Origin: Bacillota bacterium
GTDB lineage: Bacteria; Armatimonadota; Hebobacteria; Hebobacterales; Hebobacteraceae
Length of the DNA: 8,482 nucleotides
Direction: 5' to 3'
Assembly (NCBI GenBank): GCA_030597345.1
Contig: JAUVSA010000082.1
Location: 1 to 8,482 of the forward strand
The notes beneath the pieces were generated by a model. It was not told where the DNA came from. It did no database searches and saw nothing but the letters and a program-made list of their open reading frames with translations. The position numbers and the translations under genes are program-made. Each line of letters begins with the position of its first letter. Positions within the stretch are counted from its first letter, which is position 1. Below are positions 1-5,181 of the stretch, piece after piece.

Positions 1-837
1 CCGGCCGGCGCCATCCTGAGGCAGGCCCAGACGCTCCGTGGCGTAGACCGCGTAGAAGGGCATCGCCACCAACGGAAGTCCGCAGAGCAACTGGCAGACT
101 ATCAGCCGTCGCAGGAGCGGATAGCGACGAAGGGTCAGGGGAATCGCTCGCACGATCCGGAGGATGGACTGGGCCTCGGTGGCAGCCTTGCCCCGGGGTT
201 CCTTGATGAGTGCGACGAAGATGGTGGACGTCACCATCCCGATGCAGAGGAAGGTGAACAGTCGCCCGTAGTTCTGAGGGAAAGGAAGGGAAGGATCCGC
301 GAGCACCCGCCGCACCAGCTCGCCGACGGCGACCCCCAGCAGCCCGCTGACGAGCTGTATGCTGCCGAAGAACCGGCCCCGCAGGGTGGGAGGGATGGTG
401 CGGGCGCAGATGTCGTGCCAAGGGACTCCGACCAGGCCATCCCCGAAGAAGAAGAGAGCAAAGACCACAAACGTGAGCACGATGAGTGCTTCGGGGTGGC
501 TGACGCCCCACGTCGCGCTGAAGACTGCCGCCAGCACGATCAGGGGCAGGCGGCTAATCGCGGCGGGATAGATGACGAACGGCAACTTGCGGTCGCGATG
601 GAGGACGAAGCTGGTGACGAGCAACTGCGGCAGCAGCCAGCCAGCGCGCTGTACGCATCCCATGAGGCCTATGACCAGAGCGGAGGCGCCGAGCTTGCTG
701 AGCAGAACGGGCAGCACCGCGACGGGATCGATGAAGGCGAGTGAGGCCATGAAAAAGCCGGCGTCGAGGACGATGACCACGAAGTTCCATCGGGTGTAGG
801 GGTACGCGCCGTCAGCGGTTCTTGCAGCGTCTGCCAT
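1..837 (-). CDS. MFS transporter, N-terminal 279 residues (cut by window edge)
   Basis: I translated this frame by hand. It is open from an ATG at 837-835 to the left edge, so the C-terminal part is missing. The product is very hydrophobic, with about seven membrane segments (roughly residues 18-40, 50-76, 86-106, 117-137, 156-176, 193-211 and 242-266). Charged loops lie between them, such as HRDRK at 80-84 and the basic stretch LRRYPLLRR near 236-244. A cytoplasmic-loop motif PWHDICARTIPPTLRGRFFG at 139-158 resembles the conserved RGRxxG loop signature of major facilitator proteins. Family assignment to MFS is fairly secure from this pattern, but the substrate cannot be read from the sequence. 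The gene starts 18 bases after the moaA stop, in the same frame and strand, so it is probably co-transcribed with moaA. No strong Shine-Dalgarno is visible before the ATG. A role in molybdenum metabolism is only a guess from position. Confidence 0.8.
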   Translation of the reverse strand, partial: MADAARTADGAYPYTRWNFVVIVLDAGFFMASLAFIDPVAVLPVLLSKLGASALVIGLMGCVQRAGWLLPQLLVTSFVLHRDRKLPFVIYPAAISRLPLIVLAAVFSATWGVSHPEALIVLTFVVFALFFFGDGLVGVPWHDICARTIPPTLRGRFFGSIQLVSGLLGVAVGELVRRVLADPSLPFPQNYGRLFTFLCIGMVTSTIFVALIKEPRGKAATEAQSILRIVRAIPLTLRRYPLLRRLIVCQLLCGLPLVAMPFYAVYATERLGLPQDGAGR

Positions 838-855
838 GCGAGCGGTCGTGTCGCC

Positions 856-1836
856 CTAGCCCCCGATGACGTGCATCGAGGAAATTCCGGAGGGCTCCGC
901 GACGTCGCCATAGCGCCGAGGCTTGGCAGCGATGGCCTGCTCGAGCAGGTGGAGCACGTCGCCAGTGGGATCGCGGCCGCGCAGAGCCGGAAGGAGGCTC
1001 GATTCCGCGGGGCCGAAAAGGCATGGCCTGAGTTCTCCCCGCGCGCTCACGCGGAGGCGATTGCACTGCGCGCAGAAGGGCTCGGAGATCGGAGTGATGA
1101 CCCCGATGGTCCCGACGGACCCGTCCAACTGGTAGTAGCGGGCGGGGCCGGCGCCTTCGGGCCCGACCACCGGCCTGAGATCGTACCGGCTCGACAGGGC
1201 ATCGAGCACGCTCTGAGCCGGAAGGTAGCCCACGTGAGAGCAGGTGGGCATCGCCTCGATGAAACGGACGTGCACCGGCTGCCGCTGCACCAGCTCCACG
1301 AAGGCGGGCAGGGCCGCGCGGTCGAGAGCGGCGGGAGAGCTGAGCACCACGTTGACTTTCACGGGGGCGAGGCCGGCCGCGAGCGCGGCATCCAGGCCGC
1401 GGCGGACCGCGGCGAGGTCGCCGCCGCCGGTGATGGCCGCGTATACGTCGGGATCGAAGGAATCGAGGCTGATGTTGACGCGCATGAGGCCCGCGTTGGC
1501 GAGAGCAGCCGCACGCCCCGCGAGCATCTGTCCGTTAGTTGTGAGTGCCAGGTCTTGGAGACCCGGGATACCGCGGAGACGCTCCACGATGTCTTCGAGA
1601 TCACCGCGCAGCAGTGGCTCGCCGCCAGTGAGGCGAATCCGGCGCAGCCCGAGCTCAACAGCGGCCCCCGCGATGGTGACTACGTCAGTGGCGCTGAACG
1701 TATCGCTGGGGATGGAGTCACTATCCCGCTGGGGGTAGCAGTAGGCGCAGCGAAGGTCACACCGCTCGGTGACAGAGATACGAAGATAGTCTATACGGCG
1801 GCCGAGGCTATCAGTCAGGGGCACGGGGAAGCTCAT
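856..1836 (-). CDS. moaA: MoaA, GTP 3',8-cyclase (molybdenum cofactor biosynthesis)
   Basis: This 326-residue radical-SAM enzyme has the usual family length. With MoaC it makes cyclic pyranopterin monophosphate; MoaA itself converts GTP to 3',8-cyclo-7,8-dihydro-GTP using S-adenosylmethionine. The N-terminal CxxxCxxC cluster motif is C26, C30 and C33 (ERCDLRCAYC). The SAM-binding GGEP motif follows in LTGGEPLLRGD. The second, C-terminal [4Fe-4S] site is C255, C258 and C272, spaced CxxC-x13-C as in MoaA. It includes the NRLRV arginines (R260, R262) that in characterised homologues contact GTP. The protein ends in the conserved GG dipeptide (HVIGG), which in known MoaA enters the active site. 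The ATG at 1836-1834 is preceded two codons upstream by an in-frame TAG, so the start cannot lie much further out. The Shine-Dalgarno is weak. A near-consensus promoter lies about 35 bases upstream. No other moa, mog or moe gene is in the window; the next gene downstream is an MFS transporter. Confidence 0.96.
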   Translation of the reverse strand: MSFPVPLTDSLGRRIDYLRISVTERCDLRCAYCYPQRDSDSIPSDTFSATDVVTIAGAAVELGLRRIRLTGGEPLLRGDLEDIVERLRGIPGLQDLALTTNGQMLAGRAAALANAGLMRVNISLDSFDPDVYAAITGGGDLAAVRRGLDAALAAGLAPVKVNVVLSSPAALDRAALPAFVELVQRQPVHVRFIEAMPTCSHVGYLPAQSVLDALSSRYDLRPVVGPEGAGPARYYQLDGSVGTIGVITPISEPFCAQCNRLRVSARGELRPCLFGPAESSLLPALRGRDPTGDVLHLLEQAIAAKPRRYGDVAEPSGISSMHVIGG

Positions 1837-1872
1837 ACCCTAGCTCACACTCCAAGTCCGTTCTCATGCCCA

Positions 1873-1900
1873 ATTGTACAGGGGCCGGAGGGTTTGTCAA
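1873..1900 (-). promoter_or_regulatory. sigma70-type promoter of moaA-MFS
   Basis: Read on the minus strand, a perfect -35 box TTGACA (1900-1895) is followed by a 16-base spacer and a -10 box TACAAT (1878-1873), five of six matches to consensus. The expected transcription start is near 1866, which gives a leader of about 30 bases before the moaA ATG. The -35 box and its upstream side (TCGCCGTTGACA, 1906-1895) are identical to the response regulator promoter. No riboswitch fits in so short a leader. Confidence 0.75.
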
Positions 1901-1930
1901 CGGCGACGAGATGTAGCAGCGCCAGACGCG

Positions 1931-1953
1931 GCGGGCAGAGGAGTCTGTCCCGC
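1931..1953 (-). terminator. hairpin downstream of the regulator/membrane-protein unit
   Basis: On the minus strand the bases GCGGG-a-CAGA-ctcc-TCTG-CCCGC fold into a nine-pair stem with one bulged A and a four-base loop. The hairpin lies 62 bases after the stop of the small membrane protein and 30 bases before the moaA -35 box, where a terminator would be expected. No T-run follows, so it is not a classical intrinsic terminator. A smaller hairpin (CCGCGT/ACGCGG, 1993-2010) lies just after the stop codon. Either or both could end or stabilise the transcript; this is inference from position and fold only. Confidence 0.35.
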
Positions 1954-2014
1954 TGAAATGAGCGGCCGGCTAGCGCTCGGCGCGGGGAGCCACCGCGTTG
2001 GCCGACGCGGGCGC

Positions 2015-2296
2015 TCAGGAGAGCGAGCTGGAGAGGGATTGCTCGAGCTTCTCCAGGGATTCCTCGACGTTCCCCATGCGAGCTTCGCAGCGCCGCAGAA
2101 GACGGTCCAGCCGATAACCAGGATCGCGACCGCGCACGAGGTAGGCGATAGCGACAGCAGCACCGGCGGCGCCCGCGAGCGCGGCGATCCAGAGCCAGGC
2201 GTGAGCTGATTCCTCCTCCGAGTGAGGGCCGATCGTGGGAGTCGGTGCCACTGCGCTAGACTTCGAAGACTTTCTCGCCGTCGTCGTACTGGTCAT
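2015..2296 (-). CDS. small single-pass membrane protein of unknown function
   Basis: I do not recognise a family. The 93-residue product has a Ser/Thr/Lys-rich N-terminus, an acidic stretch EEE at 27-29, and one clear membrane helix at about 33-54 (AWLWIAALAGAAGAAVAIAY). A basic R-x-R follows, then a charged, heptad-like tail at 61-93 (LDRLLRRCEARMGNVEESL) that could form a coiled coil. The charge pattern favours N-outside, C-inside. The ATG at 2296 makes the gene overlap the 3' end of the response regulator by 41 bases. A GTG at 2251, four bases after the regulator stop, would give 78 residues and remove the overlap. Neither start has a convincing Shine-Dalgarno. Same-strand overlap suggests co-transcription and coupled translation, so it may be an accessory partner of the regulator. 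It could also be non-coding, but the helix-plus-coil design makes a real gene more likely. Confidence 0.6.
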   Translation of the reverse strand: MTSTTTARKSSKSSAVAPTPTIGPHSEEESAHAWLWIAALAGAAGAAVAIAYLVRGRDPGYRLDRLLRRCEARMGNVEESLEKLEQSLSSSLS

Positions 2297-2669
2297 ACCC
2301 GCTGAGGATGCGCTTGACGAAAGTTATGAGTTCGAGGGGGTTGAAGGGCTTGGTGAGATAGGCGCTCACGCCGGAGGCCCAGCCGCGGAAGACGTCGGCA
2401 TCCTGGGCCTTCGCGGTGAGCATAACGATGGGAATCTCGCGGCTCTCGGGGTTGGCCTGGAGACGCTTGAGCACTTCGAACCCGTCCATCTTGGGCATCA
2501 TGACGTCGAGGACGATCAGGTCGGGCTTGTCGGATTCCACCTTCTTGAGCGCTTCGGCACCGTCGAACGCGGTCGCTACCTCGTAGCCGGCCCGTTCAAG
2601 GTTGACCTGGATGAGCCGGACGATATGCCGCTCGTCGTCCACGGCGAGAACCTTCCTGCCCTGTGCCAT
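2256..2669 (-). CDS. single-domain (CheY-like) response regulator
   Basis: The 137-residue product is one receiver (REC) domain with no DNA-binding or enzymatic output domain. The acidic pocket is D11-D12, the phospho-acceptor is D55 in LIVLDVMMPKMDG, and the switch residues T85 (MLTAK), Y104 and K107 (YLTKPF) are all present. It should therefore be phosphorylated by a histidine kinase and act by binding a partner. The C-terminal tail after about residue 122 (GYDQYDDGEKVFEV) is acidic and short. The ATG at 2669 has a strong Shine-Dalgarno, GAGGAAGG at 2684-2677, with a seven-base spacer. No kinase is encoded in the window, so it is an orphan here. The small membrane protein overlaps its 3' end and is a candidate partner. 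Two c-di-GMP enzymes are encoded divergently across the intergenic region, but nothing in the sequence proves a link to them. Confidence 0.93.
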   Translation of the reverse strand: MAQGRKVLAVDDERHIVRLIQVNLERAGYEVATAFDGAEALKKVESDKPDLIVLDVMMPKMDGFEVLKRLQANPESREIPIVMLTAKAQDADVFRGWASGVSAYLTKPFNPLELITFVKRILSGYDQYDDGEKVFEV

Positions 2670-2676
2670 TTCCCGA

Positions 2677-2684
2677 CCTTCCTC
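2677..2684 (-). promoter_or_regulatory. strong ribosome binding site of the response regulator
   Basis: GAGGAAGG on the minus strand lies seven bases before the ATG at 2669. It fixes the start of the regulator. It directly follows the hairpin formed by the proximal 22-base leader unit, so folding of that unit could affect access to it. Confidence 0.75.
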
Positions 2685-2727
2685 GGCGCGCTCAGCGCCC
2701 TATTGTGGCGCGCTCAGCACCCTATTG
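2685..2727 (-). repeat. 22-bp tandem duplication forming two leader hairpins
   Basis: Two units at 2685-2705 and 2707-2727 agree at 20 of 21 bases with a 22-base period. Read on the minus strand each is CAATAGG followed by a five-pair stem with loop TGAGC: GGCGC/GCGCC in the proximal unit and GGTGC/GCGCC in the distal one. The single difference between units (C to T on the minus strand) changes a C-G pair to a U-G pair and keeps the fold. Both units lie in the predicted 5' leader of the response regulator, directly before its Shine-Dalgarno. Confidence 0.7.
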
Positions 2728-2741
2728 CTTGTCTGCTTGCA

Positions 2742-2760
2742 GTGCTAGCTAGTATAGCAC
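2742..2760. promoter_or_regulatory. inverted repeat over the -10 box (operator candidate)
   Basis: GTGCTA (2742-2747) and TAGCAC (2755-2760) are perfect six-base inverted arms around a seven-base centre. The repeat covers the -10 box (2751-2756) and the expected start of transcription of the response regulator, a usual place for a repressor operator. The binding protein is unknown. Confidence 0.4.
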
Positions 2761-2780
2761 GCCCCGCGCGGGAGTGTCAA
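2751..2780 (-). promoter_or_regulatory. sigma70-type promoter of the response regulator
   Basis: On the minus strand, TTGACA (2780-2775) is followed by 18 bases and TATACT (2756-2751). The -35 box is perfect and the -10 box matches five of six positions. Transcription should begin near 2744, giving a leader of about 75 bases that contains both 22-base units and the Shine-Dalgarno. Confidence 0.75.
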
Positions 2781-2781
2781 C

Positions 2782-2828
2782 GGCGAAGCGGTGCTGCCGA
2801 TGTGCGGCGGAGCCGTGCTGCCGATGTG
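2782..2828. repeat. 24-bp-period tandem duplication upstream of the regulator promoter
   Basis: Two 23-base segments, 2782-2804 and 2806-2828, match at 21 of 23 positions and share the perfect block GTGCTGCCGATGTG. The first begins two bases from the -35 box of the regulator promoter. They could be paired upstream binding sites or a simple slippage duplication; the sequence does not decide. Confidence 0.6.
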
Positions 2829-2845
2829 AGAGCCCGGGAGCGAGG

Positions 2846-3013
2846 CGAGTCGCTCAGCCAGGCGGCTGCTGTTTCAGTCGGGGGGTGCCTTCACCCGCGG
2901 GGGGGCCTTCCCCGTTGTTTGGCTCTCCCCCACCTGTTCCCAACTCCAGCCGCCCCTGGCAGCTACCGAATGTGGAATGGCATAACTGGGTCCGATCTAC
3001 TCGCCTGGAAACC
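2846..3013 (+). repeat. structured interspersed repeat, copy 1
   Basis: This 168-base segment recurs at 4936-5103 in the same orientation with four substitutions and two single-base indels. The core 2858-3008 starts with CCAGGCG and ends with its reverse complement CGCCTGG. Inside, CCAGG-CGGCTG (2858-2868) can pair with CAGCCG-cc-CCTGG (2947-2959), an 11-bp stem with a two-base bulge. That stem encloses two hairpins with the same loop: GGGTG-CCTT-CACCC (2883-2896) and GGGG-CCTT-CCCC (2902-2913). The terminal CGCCTGG (3002-3008) competes for the same 5' arm. No reading frame seems conserved between the copies, because the G-run indel shifts it. It may be a small non-autonomous mobile element or a structured regulatory leader. 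Here it lies 475 bases before the HD-GYP start. Confidence 0.85.
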
Positions 3014-3488
3014 GGTGTCCCAAGCCTACTTAACACGTACCCGGGCCACCAGTGCCAGTTCCTCCGACAACCAACAACTCCTGTAATGTAGCACGCTGGA
3101 GTTGCCGAAACATGAATTGCGGGGGTGCATCCGATCCGGATGGACTCCTGGGAACTGGGGAAGTACGGCCGTGAGCCGCGGGGAACCAGAGCGCCCATCA
3201 GCAGGGCATCCGTCCGGCCGCTGCTGACACGGCCCATGATGTCACGAACGGCGGGGAAGACGGTGGACGCTGCTGCTGGGCGGATCGCCGGCAGACTATG
3301 CGGCAGCGAGGTCCAAGCCGCCTTCGCCACCAAGATGCTGAGCCGTGCGTCCTGCGGGGTGACAAGCAGGCTGGCGCGACGGAAAGAGACAGCTGCCAGG
3401 CATAGCTGCGAAGGTTCGCCGTCGGCGCGGCCATACGCATAGCAGTCGACCTCGGATTGGAGCGCAGCCAGAGGAACAGGTCATCACT
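3014..3488. other. 475-bp gap before the HD-GYP gene, no convincing gene
   Basis: I find no promoter close to consensus and no recognisable product here. On the minus strand one frame has G/C-rich third positions and a balanced composition from about 3470 down to 3130, with stretches such as LAALQSEVDCYAYGRADGEP and ARLSILVAKAAW. It has no good start, is preceded by a double stop TGATGA near 3480-3485, and continues into the repeat. A plus-strand frame at 3125-3442 shares the same third positions and is arginine- and serine-rich like a shadow frame. This may be a decayed gene or simply GC-rich spacer. The upstream region of the HD-GYP transcript must lie here. Confidence 0.35.
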
Positions 3489-4832
3489 GTGCGACCGAGA
3501 ACCGCTTCCCGATCTCGTAGGCCCGCCGATCGTCGCCGCCAACTCCCGCAACAGCTGGACGTTGGCAGCCGAATGCCATGTCATGCGTTCACGCGCTACG
3601 GTCTGCTCCTGCTCGTGCGCGGTGAGCGCATAGCAAGTTCAACGCAGCTGGATCGGCTCTTGCGCGCAGATGTCGTGTTCTCCGACGAACCGCCGGAGTC
3701 GCTTGCGCGACCTGTGAAGCAGCGGCAACGGGATCTTGGCATTCGCACCGGATGGCTCTACGATGCCGAGGATGACGAAGAGTATCTTCTCGAACCATCG
3801 GGCGAGGCCCCCGAGCAGAAGGCCGAAACGATCGAGCCAACTGCACCCTTTGTCGGGGAAGTCGTCGCTGCCCGCTCGCTTCGCCACGCAGCGATGGACC
3901 AGGTGGCCCGCCTAAACGAACAGGTGCAGTCAGGCGAGCCCATTGATGTGGGCGCGGCTCGGAACACGGTGGGGGCAATACTAGAGAGCCTGCAGCGCAA
4001 CGAACGGGCATTCGCCAGTCTGCTGCGGCTGAGGAGTCTCGACACCTACACCTTCACCCACTCGCTCAACACCAGCGTGCTGGCCATCATGCTTGCCAGG
4101 CGCAGCGGATTTGTGGAGGAGATGGAGGAAATCGGTGTGGGCGGCCTCCTGCATGACATAGGCAAGGCACGACTTCCCGCGGAGCTGTTGAGGAAGGAAG
4201 GCAGCCTGACACCAACCGAGTGGGATCTGATGCACCAACACCCGTCCCTTGGCGTTGACATCGCAACCCGGGCCAAAGGACTTCCAGGGCGCTCGCTGCA
4301 GGCGATCAGCCAGCACCACGAGCGCCTGGACGGCAGCGGCTACCCGGCTCACCTCAGCGGCATCAACATCTCGCCAGCGGGCCGAATCGTTGCCATTGCT
4401 GACGTCTACGACGCCATGACGAGTGACCGGCCTTACCGTCACGCGATCCAACCACCTGATGTCATGCGCGAGCTTAGCAGGGAGGCAGGGGAGCTACTTG
4501 ATCGCCGCCTTGTGAGCGCGTTCATCAGCGCGGTGGGTCTCTTTCCAATCGGCAGTCTGGTCCGTCTCGACAGTGGCGAACTCGCTGTAGTGGCGAAGAT
4601 CAATCCCCAAGCTGTCCGGAAGCCGGTCGTTCTCGTCATTGGAGACATCAATGAGATTCGAACCGACAAACCTCGACCATTGGATCTGGCAAGGCAGCCA
4701 ACACCAGACACCGGTCGGAAGATCGTGGGCATGGAAGATGCTGCTACACTCGGCATTGATGTTGACGAGTGTCTGACTACAGGCATCGAGGCCGTCGTCG
4801 GTGCCGCCTCGGACGTCGATGCTCTCGCCTAG
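3489..4832 (+). CDS. HD-GYP domain c-di-GMP phosphodiesterase
   Basis: The 447-residue product should hydrolyse cyclic di-GMP in the cytoplasm. The HD-GYP domain (about 180-340) has a histidine in THSLN (H191), H222-D223 in LLHDIGK, H251 in HQHP, H276-H277-E278 with LDGSGYP (280-286), and D305 in ADVYDAMTSDRPYR. The metal and GYP motifs are therefore intact. Residues 23-47 (LDVGSRMPCHAFTRYGLLLL...) match the L-x-x-G-M...G-x-LL-x-x-G opening seen in many HD-GYP proteins. This shows that translation starts before codon 23 and supports the GTG at 3489, which follows GAGGAACAGG (3471-3480), over the ATG at 3573. Residues 60-125 form a charged, acidic linker with no recognised sensor. The tail after 352 (PIGSLVRLDSGELAVVAKIN) is the common C-terminal extension of the family. 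There is no signal peptide or membrane segment. It is co-directional with the GGDEF-EAL gene 349 bases downstream. Confidence 0.92.
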   Translation: MRPRTASRSRRPADRRRQLPQQLDVGSRMPCHAFTRYGLLLLVRGERIASSTQLDRLLRADVVFSDEPPESLARPVKQRQRDLGIRTGWLYDAEDDEEYLLEPSGEAPEQKAETIEPTAPFVGEVVAARSLRHAAMDQVARLNEQVQSGEPIDVGAARNTVGAILESLQRNERAFASLLRLRSLDTYTFTHSLNTSVLAIMLARRSGFVEEMEEIGVGGLLHDIGKARLPAELLRKEGSLTPTEWDLMHQHPSLGVDIATRAKGLPGRSLQAISQHHERLDGSGYPAHLSGINISPAGRIVAIADVYDAMTSDRPYRHAIQPPDVMRELSREAGELLDRRLVSAFISAVGLFPIGSLVRLDSGELAVVAKINPQAVRKPVVLVIGDINEIRTDKPRPLDLARQPTPDTGRKIVGMEDAATLGIDVDECLTTGIEAVVGAASDVDALA

Positions 4833-4861
4833 CGCGGGTGCTGAAGGGTACCCTGACAGCC

Positions 4862-4886
4862 TGCCGGGCCATCTCTGCATCCGGCA
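4862..4886 (+). terminator. weak terminator-like hairpin after the HD-GYP gene
   Basis: TGCCGG (4862-4867) and CCGGCA (4881-4886) are perfect six-base inverted arms 29 bases after the HD-GYP stop, with a 13-base loop and no T-run. A 10-bp palindrome AGGGTACCCT (4845-4854) flanked by GCTG and CAGC lies just before. Either may help end the transcript, but neither is a standard intrinsic terminator. Apart from these and the repeat, I see nothing in the 349-bp gap 4833-5181. Confidence 0.25.
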
Positions 4887-4935
4887 CGTGGGGCGACGGG
4901 AAACTCCGCACGGCCGCACTCAGGCGCGGGGCAGA

Positions 4936-5103
4936 CGAGTTCGCTCAGCCAGGCGGCTGCTGTTTCAGTCGGGGGGCGCCTTCACCCGCGGGGGGCCTTC
5001 CCCGTTGTTTGGCTCTCCCCCACCTGTTCCCAACTCCAGCCGCCCCTGGTAGCTGCCGAATGTGGAATGGCATAACTGGGTCCGATCTACTCGCCTGGAG
5101 ACC
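4936..5103 (+). repeat. structured interspersed repeat, copy 2
   Basis: This is the same element as 2846-3013, with ends CCAGGCG (4949-4955) and CGCCTGG (5092-5098). The arms of the 11-bp enclosing stem are unchanged. The second hairpin GGGG-CCTT-CCCC (4992-5003) is intact. In the first hairpin (4974-4987) a T-to-C change makes a C-A mismatch on the plus strand but only a U-G pair on the minus strand. An imperfect direct repeat flanks the copy: ACGAGTTCGC at 4935-4944 and ACGAGTCCGC at 5108-5117, nine of ten bases. The copy ends 78 bases before the preferred GGDEF-EAL start, so it would lie in that gene's leader if transcription begins upstream. Confidence 0.85.
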
Positions 5104-5168
5104 ACTCACGAGTCCGCACGCGCCTGCGCGGGCAGATCGTCCTCGTCATCGGGTTTCGGGTCAGCAAT

Positions 5169-5173
5169 AGGGG
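5169..5173 (+). promoter_or_regulatory. ribosome binding site that sets the GGDEF-EAL start
   Basis: AGGGG lies eight bases before the GTG at 5182. It favours this start over the GTG at 5062, which lies inside the repeat, has no comparable site and would add 40 low-complexity residues before the membrane segment. Confidence 0.6.
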
Positions 5174-5181
5174 CAGAAACG

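Noticed and set aside
871..1956. 361-residue plus-strand open frame
   Set aside because: It is antisense to moaA, whose cluster cysteines and GG tail are unmistakable. Its composition is that of a shadow frame in GC-rich DNA.
2846..3013. c-di-GMP-I, c-di-GMP-II, glycine or cobalamin riboswitch
   Set aside because: Placement before c-di-GMP genes made this attractive. I could not find the conserved GEMM core (GGCAAA, ACGCAAAGCC) or the conserved boxes of the other classes on either strand. A covariance-model search would settle it.
2846..3013. complete insertion sequence
   Set aside because: There is no transposase frame in or next to either copy, and the terminal inverted repeat is only seven bases. 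At most it is a non-autonomous element.
2235..3086. 283-residue plus-strand open frame
   Set aside because: It runs antisense through the intact response regulator, its promoter and the repeat, and shows no recognisable domain.
3198..3584. 128-residue minus-strand frame beginning MTWHSAANVQLLRELAA
   Set aside because: Its start is antisense to codons of the HD-GYP protein that match the family's N-terminal motif, and the rest is arginine- and serine-rich without a domain.
5062..5104. sigma54 or ECF promoter in the tail of the repeat
   Set aside because: TGGCATAACTGGGTC lacks the GC at the needed distance from GG, and GGAAT with TCTACT matches ECF patterns too poorly to call.
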